This document shows, piece after piece, positions 24,440-33,022 of a DNA stretch of 64,000 nucleotides. This DNA is from Clostridiales bacterium. Lineage in GTDB: Bacteria; Bacillota; Clostridia; Christensenellales; CAG-138. The position numbers and the translations under genes were made by a program. Where the stretch lies: assembly GCA_019416935.1 (NCBI GenBank), contig DXWI01000013.1, positions 3,464 to 67,463 on the forward strand, written 5' to 3'. The notes beneath the pieces were generated by a model. It was not told where the DNA came from and did no database searches. It saw nothing but the letters and a program-made list of their open reading frames with translations. Within the stretch, counting starts at the first letter, position 1. Every line of letters starts with the position of its first letter.

Positions 24440-24787
24440 CTATCGTAAAACTTTATCGAGCGGCTTCCCTTTTGCGAGTTCGTCGATCAGTTTATCCAGA
24501 TACCGAATCTCCCGCATGAGCGGTTGCTGCACGTCCTCCACCCGCACGCCGCATACCGTACCTCGAATCTGAAGCCGGTTTTCATTGAGATGCGGAGCGC
24601 CGTCGAAAAACTCCCGGTATGTGATGGCCGAATTCGCCAGAGTTTCGAGCTGTTCCCGGCCATACCCCGTCAGCCAACAAATCACGGTGTTCACTTCCTC
24701 CCGCGTTCTCCCCTTTTTCACGGCTTTATTTACCAGCAGCGCATATACCTTTAAAAACGGCATGCGGTATACCTTTTCTTGATCCAT
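24440..24787 (-). CDS. DUF2200 family protein
   Basis: A 115-residue protein with 'YRMPFLKVYALLVNKAVKKGRTREEVNTVICWLTGY' and 'VCGVRVEDVQQPLMREIRYLDKLIDELAKGKPLDKVLR', the recognisable DUF2200 signature. The function is unknown. The start is placed at MDQEKVYRM, with AGAGGGG upstream. It lies 75 nt downstream of mnmA on the same strand and may share its transcript. Confidence 0.85.
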   Translation of the reverse strand: MDQEKVYRMPFLKVYALLVNKAVKKGRTREEVNTVICWLTGYGREQLETLANSAITYREFFDGAPHLNENRLQIRGTVCGVRVEDVQQPLMREIRYLDKLIDELAKGKPLDKVLR

Positions 24788-24862
24788 GCGTCCCCTCTTT
24801 CCCCGCAGCCGGCGGCTTCGGCCCGGGATCAACCGCCCCGGCGGCCGTCCGCGCGATACGGC

Positions 24863-25963
24863 TCAGATGATGATGGGCTTTTGCGGCTCGGTCGATGCGA
24901 TCGGGCCTCCGCCCAGACAGGTTTCCCCATCGTAGAGCACCACCCACTGCCCCGGCGTCACCGCACGCTCCGGCTGCGAGAAGCGGATGTGCGCGCCGTC
25001 TCCGTCGCAGCAAACCGTGATGGGCCGATCCGGCTGGCGGTAACGGAATTTTGCCGTACAATCAAACGTCTTCTTCGGCGGTTCTCCCGCAATCCAGTGC
25101 ATTTGAGGCGCTTCGAGCGACAGAGAGAACAGCTCCTCGTGCTCGCCCTGCTGCACGATCAGCAGATTGCGCGCCAGATCCTTGCCGATCACGAACCAGC
25201 TCTCGCCCGTGCCGTCGGCACGCCCGCCGATGCCCAACCCGCGCCGCTGGCCGAGCGTATAATACATCAGCCCGTCGTGACGGCCGACGATTCTTCCCGT
25301 TTCATCGACCGTGTCTCCCGGCCGGGCGGGCAGATACTGCATCAAAAACTTTTTGAAGTTGCGTTCCCCGATAAAGCATACGCCGGTGGAGTCCTTCTTT
25401 GCGGCGTTGGAAAAGCCCTGCTCCCGCGCGATACGGCGCACATCCTGCTTTTGCAGCTCTCCGATCGGGAACACCGCGTTTTGGAGCTGCTCCTGCGTCA
25501 GACCGGCAAGGAAATAGGTCTGATCCTTGCCGCGATCCGCCGCGCGCAGCAGCTGCGCCATACCGTCCCTGCGGCCGAGCCGGGCATAGTGGCCCGTGGC
25601 CAGTCGGGACGCGCCGGTCGTCATCGCAAAATCGAGAAAAGCGCGGAATTTGATCTCGCAGTTGCAGAGCACATCCGGATTTGGCGTGCGCCCCGCCCGG
25701 TATTCGGAAAGAAAATAGGAGAAAACGCGCTCGCGGTATTCTCTGGCAAAATTGACCGTATAGTACGGGATGCCAATGGTTTCGGATACGCTTTTGACGT
25801 CGGCATAATCCGCCGCCGCCGTACAAACGCCGTCCTCCCCATCCTCGTCCCAGTTTTTCATGAATACGCCGACCACATCATGCCCGTCCCGCTTGAGCAG
25901 GTAGGCGGCCACCGCGCTGTCTACGCCGCCGGACATGCCGACAACGATGTGTCCTCCCCGCAT
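24863..25963 (-). CDS. mnmA: tRNA-specific 2-thiouridylase MnmA
   Basis: A 366-residue enzyme that thiolates U34 of Lys, Glu and Gln tRNAs. It has the PP-loop 'GMSGGVDSAVAA', the first catalytic Cys in 'NPDVLCNCEIKF', the second in 'STGVCFIGERNFKKF', and the C-terminal 'PITVCCDGDGAHIRF' barrel. The start MRGGHIVVG is preceded by a weak GAGG. It begins 4 nt after the stop of a heavy-metal-associated domain gene, so they are co-translated. Confidence 0.95.
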   Translation of the reverse strand: MRGGHIVVGMSGGVDSAVAAYLLKRDGHDVVGVFMKNWDEDGEDGVCTAAADYADVKSVSETIGIPYYTVNFAREYRERVFSYFLSEYRAGRTPNPDVLCNCEIKFRAFLDFAMTTGASRLATGHYARLGRRDGMAQLLRAADRGKDQTYFLAGLTQEQLQNAVFPIGELQKQDVRRIAREQGFSNAAKKDSTGVCFIGERNFKKFLMQYLPARPGDTVDETGRIVGRHDGLMYYTLGQRRGLGIGGRADGTGESWFVIGKDLARNLLIVQQGEHEELFSLSLEAPQMHWIAGEPPKKTFDCTAKFRYRQPDRPITVCCDGDGAHIRFSQPERAVTPGQWVVLYDGETCLGGGPIASTEPQKPIII

Positions 25964-25967
25964 CGGT

Positions 25968-26171
25968 TCAAGCCTCGGTGATCGTGTTGACTTCAAACCC
26001 GCGGCTCTCGACCGCTTCGCGAAGCGCATCCACAGCGCCGTCGAACCGGACGTCCGCGCAGCCAATGGCGCAGTTGTTCACTTGGGCGCCGATGGCATTC
26101 AGCGCCTCCTCAACGCCTCTGACGCAGTGCGCACAGCCCATGCCCTCGATCTCGATATGATAGGTCTTCAC
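25968..26171 (-). CDS. Heavy-metal-associated (CopZ-like) domain protein
   Basis: A 67-residue single HMA domain with the metal motif 'GMGCAHCVRGVEEAL'. Such proteins carry Cu(I) or Zn(II) to P-type ATPases, but no ATPase is nearby. Translation starts at GTG: AAAGGAGG lies 8 nt upstream and no ATG fits. It is the first gene of the mnmA operon. Confidence 0.85.
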   Translation of the reverse strand: MKTYHIEIEGMGCAHCVRGVEEALNAIGAQVNNCAIGCADVRFDGAVDALREAVESRGFEVNTITEA

Positions 26172-26203
26172 AGAAAACGCCTCCTTTGCTCTATACCATG
26201 GAT

Positions 26204-26212
26204 AGTATAGCA
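26204..26212 (-). promoter_or_regulatory. Extended -10 promoter of HMA-mnmA operon
   Basis: Minus-strand TGC-TATACT. The -10 lies in an inverted repeat CTATAC (26191-26196) / GTATAG (26205-26210) that spans the start site and could be an operator. Confidence 0.5.
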
Positions 26213-26263
26213 CAAAGAAGGCGAATTTAGTTTTACAAACTCATCATTTGTTGGAAAATATCG

Positions 26264-26461
26264 TTAACAACCGCAGGTGCGTACCGTCGAACCGCAGCCG
26301 CAGCCGCAGTCGGAGTCATGGCCGCCACAGTTGCAGAAACGGGAAAGCAGCAGAATCCAGATCAAGCTGTCGCAGGTGTTTCCATCATTGTCCAGCAGGA
26401 GCAGCAGGATAATGATCCACCACATGCTATTTCCGCCGCAGAAATTGTTCATACAACCCAT
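26264..26461 (-). CDS. Small Cys/Gly-rich membrane-anchored peptide
   Basis: A 65-residue peptide: MGCMNNFCGGNSMWW, a hydrophobic stretch 'IIILLLLLDND', a second hydrophobic segment 'LIWILLLSRF', and a C-terminal Cys/Gly run ('CNCGGHDSDCGCGCGS'). Similar small proteins in Clostridia carry the odd label 'chorion class high-cysteine protein', and some are spore-associated. GAGGAGG lies 7 nt before the ATG, supporting real translation. The role is unknown; metal binding or a spore-coat role is a guess. Confidence 0.7.
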   Translation of the reverse strand: MGCMNNFCGGNSMWWIIILLLLLDNDGNTCDSLIWILLLSRFCNCGGHDSDCGCGCGSTVRTCGC

Positions 26462-26563
26462 AAAGAAACCTCCTCAAAGTGTTTTTGTCGCCAACGGCTG
26501 CGCGCCGCCGGATACTGTATACTACGCGATTGGCAAAAACCTTGTGCTTGTCCGCCTCCGACC

Positions 26564-26592
26564 TTGACAAAACGGCATTTCTACCCAATAAT
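26564..26592 (+). promoter_or_regulatory. SigA promoter of glyS
   Basis: TTGACA (26564-26569), 17-nt spacer, AATAAT (26587-26592), with a leader of about 60 nt. No T-box motif lies in the leader. Confidence 0.55.
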
Positions 26593-26660
26593 ATATGGGT
26601 GATAATTTTCAAATTGGCTATGTCCGGTTTTGTTGGAAATTTGAGGAGGGAAAAACAGTT

Positions 26661-28049
26661 ATGGCAGTGGAAAAGACGATGGACAAGATCGTTTCGTTGT
26701 GCAAGGGACGCGGCTTTATCTTTGCAGGCAGCGAAATTTACGGCGGCCTCGCGAACACCTGGGACTATGGCCCGCTCGGCGTAGAGTTTAAGAACAACGT
26801 CAAAAAGGCCTGGTGGCGCAAGTTTGTACAGGAAAGCCCGTATAATGTGGGCATGGACGCCGCCATTCTGATGAACCCCGAGACTTGGGTGGCCAGCGGC
26901 CATGTGGGCGGCTTTTCCGACCCGCTGATGGACTGCAAGGCCTGCAAAGCCCGCTTCCGCGCCGACCAGCTCATCGAAGCGTATGCCAGCGAGCACGGCA
27001 TGGACGTGCGCCCGGACGGCTGGTCCAACAAACAGATGGAGCAGTTTATCGTGGACAACGGCATCGTCTGTCCCGAGTGCGGCAAGGCTGAGTTCACCGG
27101 CATTCGCCAGTTCAACCTGATGTTCAAAACGTTTCAGGGCGTGACCGAAGATACCGCCTCCGAGCTGTATCTGCGTCCGGAGACCGCGCAGGGCATCTTT
27201 GTCAACTTCCGCAATGTGCAGCGCACCACGCGCAGGAAGATCCCGTTCGGCATTGCGCAGATCGGCAAATCCTTCCGCAACGAGATTACGCCCGGCAACT
27301 TCACGTTCCGCACCCGCGAATTTGAGCAGATGGAGCTGGAGTTCTTCTGCGAGCCCGGCACTGACCTCGAGTGGTATGCCTACTGGAAGGACTACTGTAA
27401 GAACTTCCTGCTGTCGCTCGGCATGCAGGAGGCGCACATCAAGCTGCGCGAGCATGAGCAGGCCGAGCTCTCGCACTACAGCAAGGGCACGACGGACATC
27501 GAGTTCCTGTTCCCGTTCGGCTGGGGCGAGCTCTGGGGCATTGCAGACCGCACGGACTTTGACCTGAAATCCCATGCCAATCACAGCGGCGAGAACTTCG
27601 AGTATCAGGATCCGTTCAATGGCAAGAAGTACGTTCCCTACTGCGTGGAGCCTTCGCTCGGCGCGGATCGCGTAGCGCTCGCCTTCCTGTGCGAAGCCTA
27701 TGACGAGGAGACGCTCGAGGGCGGTGACACGCGCACGGTGCTGCGCCTGCACGGCGCGCTCGCGCCCTACAAGGCCGCAGTGCTGCCGCTGTCCAAGAAG
27801 CTGAGCGAAAAAGCCTCCGAGGTTTATGCGCAGCTCTCCAAGAAGTACATGATCGATTATGATGAAACCGGCTCGATCGGCAAGCGCTATCGCCGCGAGG
27901 ATGAGATCGGCACGCCGCTTTGCATCACGGTGGATTTCGACACCGAAACCGATGGCTGCGTGACCATCCGCGACCGTGACACCATGGAACAGGTGCGCGT
28001 TCCCATTGCAGAAATCGGCGCGCACATTGAGCAGAAGATCGATTTTTGA
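26661..28049 (+). CDS. glyS: Glycyl-tRNA synthetase, single-chain alpha2 type
   Basis: A 462-residue class II synthetase that charges tRNA-Gly. Class II motif 1 is around 'GPLGVEFKNNVKKAWWRKFV', motif 2 contains 'FRNEITPGNFTFRTREFEQMELE', and motif 3 'EPSLGADRVALAFLCEAY'; 'RPETAQGIFVNF' is the Gly-specific signature. This is the archaeal/eukaryote-like form used by many Firmicutes, not the alpha2beta2 enzyme. GAGGAGGG precedes the ATG by 10 nt. Confidence 0.96.
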   Translation: MAVEKTMDKIVSLCKGRGFIFAGSEIYGGLANTWDYGPLGVEFKNNVKKAWWRKFVQESPYNVGMDAAILMNPETWVASGHVGGFSDPLMDCKACKARFRADQLIEAYASEHGMDVRPDGWSNKQMEQFIVDNGIVCPECGKAEFTGIRQFNLMFKTFQGVTEDTASELYLRPETAQGIFVNFRNVQRTTRRKIPFGIAQIGKSFRNEITPGNFTFRTREFEQMELEFFCEPGTDLEWYAYWKDYCKNFLLSLGMQEAHIKLREHEQAELSHYSKGTTDIEFLFPFGWGELWGIADRTDFDLKSHANHSGENFEYQDPFNGKKYVPYCVEPSLGADRVALAFLCEAYDEETLEGGDTRTVLRLHGALAPYKAAVLPLSKKLSEKASEVYAQLSKKYMIDYDETGSIGKRYRREDEIGTPLCITVDFDTETDGCVTIRDRDTMEQVRVPIAEIGAHIEQKIDF

Positions 28050-28062
28050 CGACCCGCCATCT

Positions 28063-28087
28063 GCTCCCGCCGACACACGGCGGGAGC
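28063..28087 (+). terminator. Hairpin after glyS
   Basis: A perfect 10-bp stem GCTCCCGCCG/CGGCGGGAGC with loop ACACA lies 13 nt after the glyS stop and 21 nt before the next ATG. The tail ACTTATATTTG is only partly U-rich, so termination may be incomplete. Confidence 0.55.
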
Positions 28088-28108
28088 ACTTATATTTGAG
28101 GAAACGAA

Positions 28109-28960
28109 ATGGATTGGTTCATAGATATCCTTTTGGACGCGCTGATCGACTGTGCAAAGCTGGTGCCGTTTCTGCTGGCCACGCTCTTTTTAATGGAGTA
28201 TTTGGAGCATCGCGCGGCAGACCGATTCCTGCACGCAGTACAGAGCGCCGGCCGGTTTGGTCCCCTGCTCGGCGCGGGACTCGGCTGTCTGCCGCAGTGC
28301 GGCTTTTCCGCCGCATGCGCACAGTTGTTCAACGGCGGGCTGGTTTCCGCCGGTACGCTGGTTGCGGTTTTTCTGTCCACATCGGATGAAGCGGTGCCGA
28401 TTCTGCTCGGCCATACGGATCAGCTTGGTACGGTCGGCCTACTGCTGCTCGCAAAGGTCTGCGTCGCATTGATCGCGGGATTTACCGTGGACGCGGTGTG
28501 GAGCCATGCCCGCCAGCACGCGGCGTATGCGGCCGTTGCCGGCGAGCATGAGTGCGAGTGTGAGCGCGGCGCGTCGGTCGGCCGCATCCTGATCGAAGCC
28601 ATCAAGCGCACGCTGTCCATCCTGCTGTTTCTGTTTCTGTTCTCATTGGCGCTCGGCCTGCTGATCGAGTGGATCGGGGAGGAACAGCTTGCCGCCTGCC
28701 TGCTGCCCGGCCCGTTCCAGCCGCTGCTTGCGGGATTGTTCGGCTTCATCCCGAACTGCGCCGCCTCGGTGCTGCTGACGCAGCTGTATCTCGACGGCAT
28801 GATCTCCTTCGGTTCCGCGGTGGCCGGGCTTTGCACGGCGTCCGGCGTAGGCCTGTTGGTGCTGCTTCGCGGCAAGCATCGGCTCAAGACCTACGCAATT
28901 CTGCTGGGGAGCATCTATGCCGCGGCCGTTCTGGCAGGGCTCCTGCTGCAATTATTGTAA
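28109..28960 (+). CDS. ArsP_2 family putative heavy-metal exporter
   Basis: A 283-residue membrane protein with about eight to ten hydrophobic segments in two homologous halves. Each half has the diagnostic loop: 'LGCLPQCGFSAACAQL' and 'GFIPNCAASVLLTQLYL'. A His/Cys-containing loop 'GEHECECERG' joins the halves. This matches the family once called DUF2899 (ArsP_2), proposed metal/metalloid exporters. It starts a unit with recD2 (3-nt gap) and comFC. Confidence 0.82.
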   Translation: MDWFIDILLDALIDCAKLVPFLLATLFLMEYLEHRAADRFLHAVQSAGRFGPLLGAGLGCLPQCGFSAACAQLFNGGLVSAGTLVAVFLSTSDEAVPILLGHTDQLGTVGLLLLAKVCVALIAGFTVDAVWSHARQHAAYAAVAGEHECECERGASVGRILIEAIKRTLSILLFLFLFSLALGLLIEWIGEEQLAACLLPGPFQPLLAGLFGFIPNCAASVLLTQLYLDGMISFGSAVAGLCTASGVGLLVLLRGKHRLKTYAILLGSIYAAAVLAGLLLQLL

Positions 28961-28963
28961 ACC

Positions 28964-31168
28964 ATGCAGATTACGGGTACGATTCAATCCATCATCTACC
29001 GCAGCGCCGACACCGGCTGGACGGTGCTGGAGATCGCGGGCGACGAATCCGAACGGGTTTCCGTTGTCGGCGTTCTTCCCCTGTGCAGCGTGGGCGAGCG
29101 GGTGGAGCTAACCGGAAATTTTACAACGCATCCGCGCTATGGTCGGCAGTTCAAAGCGCAGTCCTGCACCACGCTTGCGCCCGCAACGCTGCAGGCGATC
29201 GAAAGCTACCTCGGCAGCGGCATCATCAAGGGCATCGGTGCATCGACCGCACGGGCCATCGTCACTCATTTTGGGATGGATACGCTCGACGTCATGGATC
29301 ATACGCCGGAACGGCTGACGGAGATCGCCGGCATCGGCAAAAAACGCTGCGCGATGATCACGCTCTCCTATCAGGAAAACCGCACGATGCGGGATATACT
29401 GCTCGCGCTGGAACCCTATGGCGTCACGGTCAATCAGGCATGGAAGCTGTACCGCATCTACGGCGCGTCCTGCCTTGCCCGCATTGAAGAAAACCCGTAC
29501 CAGATCATCGCGGACGTTGACGGCATTGGTTTTATTACGGCCGACCGCATTGCGCAGAAGGTCAACGGTTTTTCGTTCGATTCCCCCGCCCGCCTGCGCG
29601 CGGGATTGTTCTATGCGCTGACGCAGGCGCGCAGCGAATTCGGCCACACCTATCTGCCGCGGCAATCGCTCATCAGCTATACGCAAAAGCTCCTCGGCGT
29701 GCCGGAGGAGCCGCTTGCGGACGCACTGGACGATCTGATCGGCGCGCGCGAGGTCGTCTACCAGATGGTGGACGATGTGGACGGCGTGTTTCTCCCGCGA
29801 TTGCACCGCATGGAGAATGAAATTGCGCAAAAACTGCTCAAGCTCGCGCTGCCCCCGATTGAAAACCCGTTTTTAGAAGCGGCTGCCGCCTCTCCCTGGG
29901 GCGGTTTACAGCTTGCTCCGCAGCAAGCGGAGGCCGTTCGGTTGGCCATGACGCAGGGCGTACTCGTCATCACTGGCGGCCCCGGCACGGGTAAGACTAC
30001 CATCATCCGCTGCATTACGGAAATTCTGATGGACATGCAGATGGAGTTCGCGCTCTGTGCGCCAACCGGGCGCGCCGCCAAGCGCATGACCGAGGCCACC
30101 GGCTGCGAGGCCAAGACGCTGCACCGGCTGCTCGAGTATGTGCCGGGCGAGGGGTTCCAGCGCCATGCCGACAACCCGCTCTTTTTCGATATGATTATTG
30201 TCGACGAGGTGTCGATGGTCGACGTTCCGCTGTTCCACGCGCTGCTATGCGCGATCCCGGAGGGCACGCGGCTGATCATGGTTGGTGACAGCGACCAGCT
30301 TCCCTCCGTCGGTCCGGGGGATGTGCTACGCGACATCACCGCGAGCGACGCCGTGCGCGTCGTGCGCCTGACGGAAATTTTCCGGCAGGCACAGCAGAGC
30401 CGCATCGTCACCAATGCGCACCGGATCAACGCGGGCAGCATGCCGCTGCTCGAAAGCGTTCCGGACTGTGACTTCCGATTTGAGGAGATGCCTTCGCAGG
30501 AGCAGGCGCTGCAACGCGTGCTCGAGCTGTGCGTTCGTCCGGATGCGAGCTTACAGACCGGTGAACCGCTGCTCGACATGCAGGTGCTTGTCCCGATGAA
30601 GAAGGGGCCGCTTGGCGTACACAACCTGAACGTACAGCTGCAGGCCGCGCTCAACCCGCCCGCGCCGGACAAGGCCGAGCACACCTTTGGAGAGATGACG
30701 CTGCGGGTCGGGGACAAGGTCATGCAGGTGCAGAACAACTATAAGGTCGAATGGACGCGCCGCGGTGTTGCCGGCACCACGGTAGAGGGACAGGGTGCGT
30801 TCAACGGCGATCTTGGTACGGTCTATCGCATCGACAACACCTCCCGCCGGCTATCCATCCTGTTTGACGACGACCGGCTTGCACACTACGATTTTACGCA
30901 GTCGGACGAGCTTGACCTGGCCTACTGCATCTCGATCCACAAGAGCCAGGGCAGTGAGTTTCCCATTGTCATTCTGCCGCTGTGCGGCGGGCCGCCGGTG
31001 CTGCTGACGCGCAACCTGCTGTATACGGCGGTGACGCGCGCGCGCAGGCAGGTGGTCTGTATCGGGCGGCGCGATACGATTGCCGCAATGGTGGAGAACA
31101 ACCGTGCCCAGCGCCGCTACACTGCGCTGAGCGTACGCCTCCGCGAATGGCAGGCGCTTTTGTCATGA
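28964..31168 (+). CDS. recD2: RecD2-type ATP-dependent DNA helicase
   Basis: A 734-residue superfamily 1B helicase (5'-3'). The N-terminal OB/HhH region has 'YLGSGIIKGIGASTARAIV' and 'ERLTEIAGIGKKRCAMI', followed by Walker A 'GGPGTGKTTIIRC', motif II 'IIVDEVSMVD' and the C-terminal UvrD_C_2 motif 'LAYCISIHKSQGSEFPIVILPL'. Firmicutes RecD2 works without RecBC in mismatch and fork repair. Length is normal. Its stop overlaps the comFC ATG. Confidence 0.96.
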   Translation: MQITGTIQSIIYRSADTGWTVLEIAGDESERVSVVGVLPLCSVGERVELTGNFTTHPRYGRQFKAQSCTTLAPATLQAIESYLGSGIIKGIGASTARAIVTHFGMDTLDVMDHTPERLTEIAGIGKKRCAMITLSYQENRTMRDILLALEPYGVTVNQAWKLYRIYGASCLARIEENPYQIIADVDGIGFITADRIAQKVNGFSFDSPARLRAGLFYALTQARSEFGHTYLPRQSLISYTQKLLGVPEEPLADALDDLIGAREVVYQMVDDVDGVFLPRLHRMENEIAQKLLKLALPPIENPFLEAAAASPWGGLQLAPQQAEAVRLAMTQGVLVITGGPGTGKTTIIRCITEILMDMQMEFALCAPTGRAAKRMTEATGCEAKTLHRLLEYVPGEGFQRHADNPLFFDMIIVDEVSMVDVPLFHALLCAIPEGTRLIMVGDSDQLPSVGPGDVLRDITASDAVRVVRLTEIFRQAQQSRIVTNAHRINAGSMPLLESVPDCDFRFEEMPSQEQALQRVLELCVRPDASLQTGEPLLDMQVLVPMKKGPLGVHNLNVQLQAALNPPAPDKAEHTFGEMTLRVGDKVMQVQNNYKVEWTRRGVAGTTVEGQGAFNGDLGTVYRIDNTSRRLSILFDDDRLAHYDFTQSDELDLAYCISIHKSQGSEFPIVILPLCGGPPVLLTRNLLYTAVTRARRQVVCIGRRDTIAAMVENNRAQRRYTALSVRLREWQALLS

Positions 31169-31818
31169 GCGGCCGTGTGAAGCGGGCGCTTCTGGATGCG
31201 CTGTATCCGAACGGCTGCGTTTGCCCATTATGTATGGCGGAGACGCGTCTCGGCAGCGACGGGCTTTGCGGCAGTTGCCGCGCGGCGCTTCGTTACTGTG
31301 CCGCTCCGGTCTATGCGGAGCCGCTCGACGGGCTGACGGCCGCCTTCCTATACGCCGATCCCATGCGGTCGGCGGTTCTGCGGCTCAAGTACGGCAAGGC
31401 CACCTATCTTGCGGACTTCTTTGCCGCGCATATCTCCATCCCCGATCACTGGAAGATCGACTGCATGATTCCCGTACCGCTCCATTGGTTCCGCGCTTTC
31501 CGGCGCGGCTATAACCAGAGCGAAATGATCGCACAGGCGCTTTCGGAGCGCTATATAGGGCTGCCCGTTCGTGCCGACCTGCTGCGGCGCATCCGCGCTA
31601 CGCCATCGCAGACGAATCTGGACGCTGCGGCACGCAGGAAAAATGTGCGCGGCGCTTTTGCTGCCGATCCGTCGGTCAAGGGCCTGTCCGTTCTGCTTAT
31701 CGACGATGTGGTGACTACGCACGCCACGCTGACCGCCTGCGCAGCACAGCTCAAGAAAGCGGGCGCCGTCCGGGTCTACGCAGCCTGTGCCTGTGCTGCC
31801 GGTGAGCCGCGCACCTAA
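31165..31818 (+). CDS. comFC: ComFC family phosphoribosyltransferase-like protein
   Basis: A 217-residue protein with an N-terminal zinc finger (CPLC...CGSC, about 16-37) and a PRTase domain with 'CMIPVPLHWFRAFRRGYNQSEMIA' and the PRPP loop 'VLLIDDVVTTHATL'. It is required for DNA uptake in competent Firmicutes. It overlaps recD2 by 4 nt (ATGA), a common clostridial pairing; no other com genes are in the window. Confidence 0.93.
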   Translation: MSGRVKRALLDALYPNGCVCPLCMAETRLGSDGLCGSCRAALRYCAAPVYAEPLDGLTAAFLYADPMRSAVLRLKYGKATYLADFFAAHISIPDHWKIDCMIPVPLHWFRAFRRGYNQSEMIAQALSERYIGLPVRADLLRRIRATPSQTNLDAAARRKNVRGAFAADPSVKGLSVLLIDDVVTTHATLTACAAQLKKAGAVRVYAACACAAGEPRT

Positions 31819-31919
31819 AGGGGCGTTGACGCCAGAACGCAGCGATTCCCAGCGGCGGCCATACCGCATGCACTTGCAAAAACGTCCCGCCATGGCGCAT
31901 CGTGCGTTGCTTTCCTTGG

Positions 31920-32180
31920 TCAACACTCCTCATCGTGGCACTTGTATTTTCGATAGGTCGCCTGTCCGCCGCGGATATGCCGCTCCGCTTTGTTGACGTC
32001 CAGCACGCGGCGCACCTGCGCTGCCATGCCGGGGTTGAGCAGAAGCAGCCGCTCGGAGACGTCCTTGTGGACGGTTGACTTGCTGATCTTGAATACGCGC
32101 GCTGTGTCGCGGACGGTCGCGCCGTTTTCAATAATATATGCTGCCGATTGAAAGATGCGCTCCTCGATATAATCGTGCAA
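31920..32180 (-). CDS. spoIIID: Stage III sporulation transcriptional regulator SpoIIID
   Basis: An 86-residue mother-cell regulator, nearly collinear with B. subtilis SpoIIID: 'HDYIEERIFQSAAYIIENGATVRDTARVFKISKSTVHKDVSERL' (HTH) and 'RHIRGGQATYRKYK'. The conserved N-terminus MHDYI is reached only with a TTG start, which has a GGGGGG ribosome-site-like run 8 nt upstream. Its presence shows the organism can form endospores. A SigE-like -10 lies 31 nt upstream. Confidence 0.95.
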   Translation of the reverse strand: MHDYIEERIFQSAAYIIENGATVRDTARVFKISKSTVHKDVSERLLLLNPGMAAQVRRVLDVNKAERHIRGGQATYRKYKCHDEEC

Positions 32181-32210
32181 TGCATTGTCCCCCCATCGAA
32201 CCTTTGCTAA

Positions 32211-32239
32211 AACGTATGAGGAGAACGGCCGCGATAGTA
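32211..32239 (-). promoter_or_regulatory. Candidate SigE promoter of spoIIID
   Basis: Minus-strand CATACGTT (plus 32211-32218) resembles the SigE -10 (CATACA/GT), with a weak -35-like TACTATC 14 nt upstream. The expected regulator supports it, but the -35 match is poor. Confidence 0.4.
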
Positions 32240-32265
32240 CAAAATAGGGAAAAGGAGGTGCGCTT

Positions 32266-32793
32266 ATGCACCAGATCTATATCGAACGAACGCTTTCCGG
32301 CGCCATATTGGACATTGGCGGCGGCGGCGAGGGGATCATCGGCCGGGTCTATGGCCGCCAGGTTACCGCGATCGACCGTCTTGCCGAAGAGCTGGCCGAA
32401 GCGCCGGACGGCCCGATCAAGCTCGTGATGGATGCGCGCTCCCTCGCTTTTTGCGACGGCTGCTTTGACCATGCCACCGCGTTCTTTTCCTTTCTATTTA
32501 TGTCCGGAGACGACCACGGCGCGGTCGCGCGCGAGGTGTTTCGCGTTTTGCGGCCGGGCGGCCGCTTCCTGATTTGGGACGCTGCCTTTCACGAGGCAAA
32601 CCCGTTCCTGATCGACCTTGCCATTCATGCGGCAGGGCAGACCGTCCGCACCACCTATGGCGTTGTACGGGACGACCGGCAGAGCATAGAGCAGCTCGCC
32701 GCTGCCGTCCGGCAGGCCGGCTTTTTGCTTGAGCATACGAGCATCGACGAACCGGCTTTCTTTATGGAGTGGAAAAAACCGGAACGGCATTGA
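32266..32793 (+). CDS. Class I SAM-dependent methyltransferase
   Basis: A 175-residue methyltransferase: motif I 'GAILDIGGGGEGIIG', acidic strand end 'VTAIDRLAEELAEAP', motif 'DGCFDHATAFFSFLFMSGDD' and post-motif 'VLRPGGRFLIWDAAFHE'. The substrate is unknown; the Methyltransf_11-like core is compact. AAAAGGAGG precedes the ATG by 7 nt. It is divergent from spoIIID. Confidence 0.88.
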   Translation: MHQIYIERTLSGAILDIGGGGEGIIGRVYGRQVTAIDRLAEELAEAPDGPIKLVMDARSLAFCDGCFDHATAFFSFLFMSGDDHGAVAREVFRVLRPGGRFLIWDAAFHEANPFLIDLAIHAAGQTVRTTYGVVRDDRQSIEQLAAAVRQAGFLLEHTSIDEPAFFMEWKKPERH

Positions 32794-33022
32794 CAAACGG
32801 CTCCGAATACGGTTTCTGCGCATCGTTCATGCGCCCTGCATCCCGTCCTCTAAAAAATCTTTTCCTGCAAATGGCACCGCATTCCCGTTTGCCTGCGTTT
32901 TCAAAAAAGCGCAGGCTTTCCTTTTCGCCTGAAACGGCGCATAAATACATCGTGTTGGCAAAAACTACTGGGGAAACCAAATCCAATTGGAAAATGCAAA
33001 CGTTGGCACGGGAGGAATGGCA

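Noticed and set aside
26470..26660. T-box riboswitch before glyS
   Set aside because: The T-box bulge (TGGN in an antiterminator), the specifier-loop layout and the AGGGTGG-type signature are missing; the leader is only about 60 nt.
26427..28076. 549-residue open frame antisense to glyS
   Set aside because: Complement of glycyl-tRNA synthetase; composition biased, no domain.
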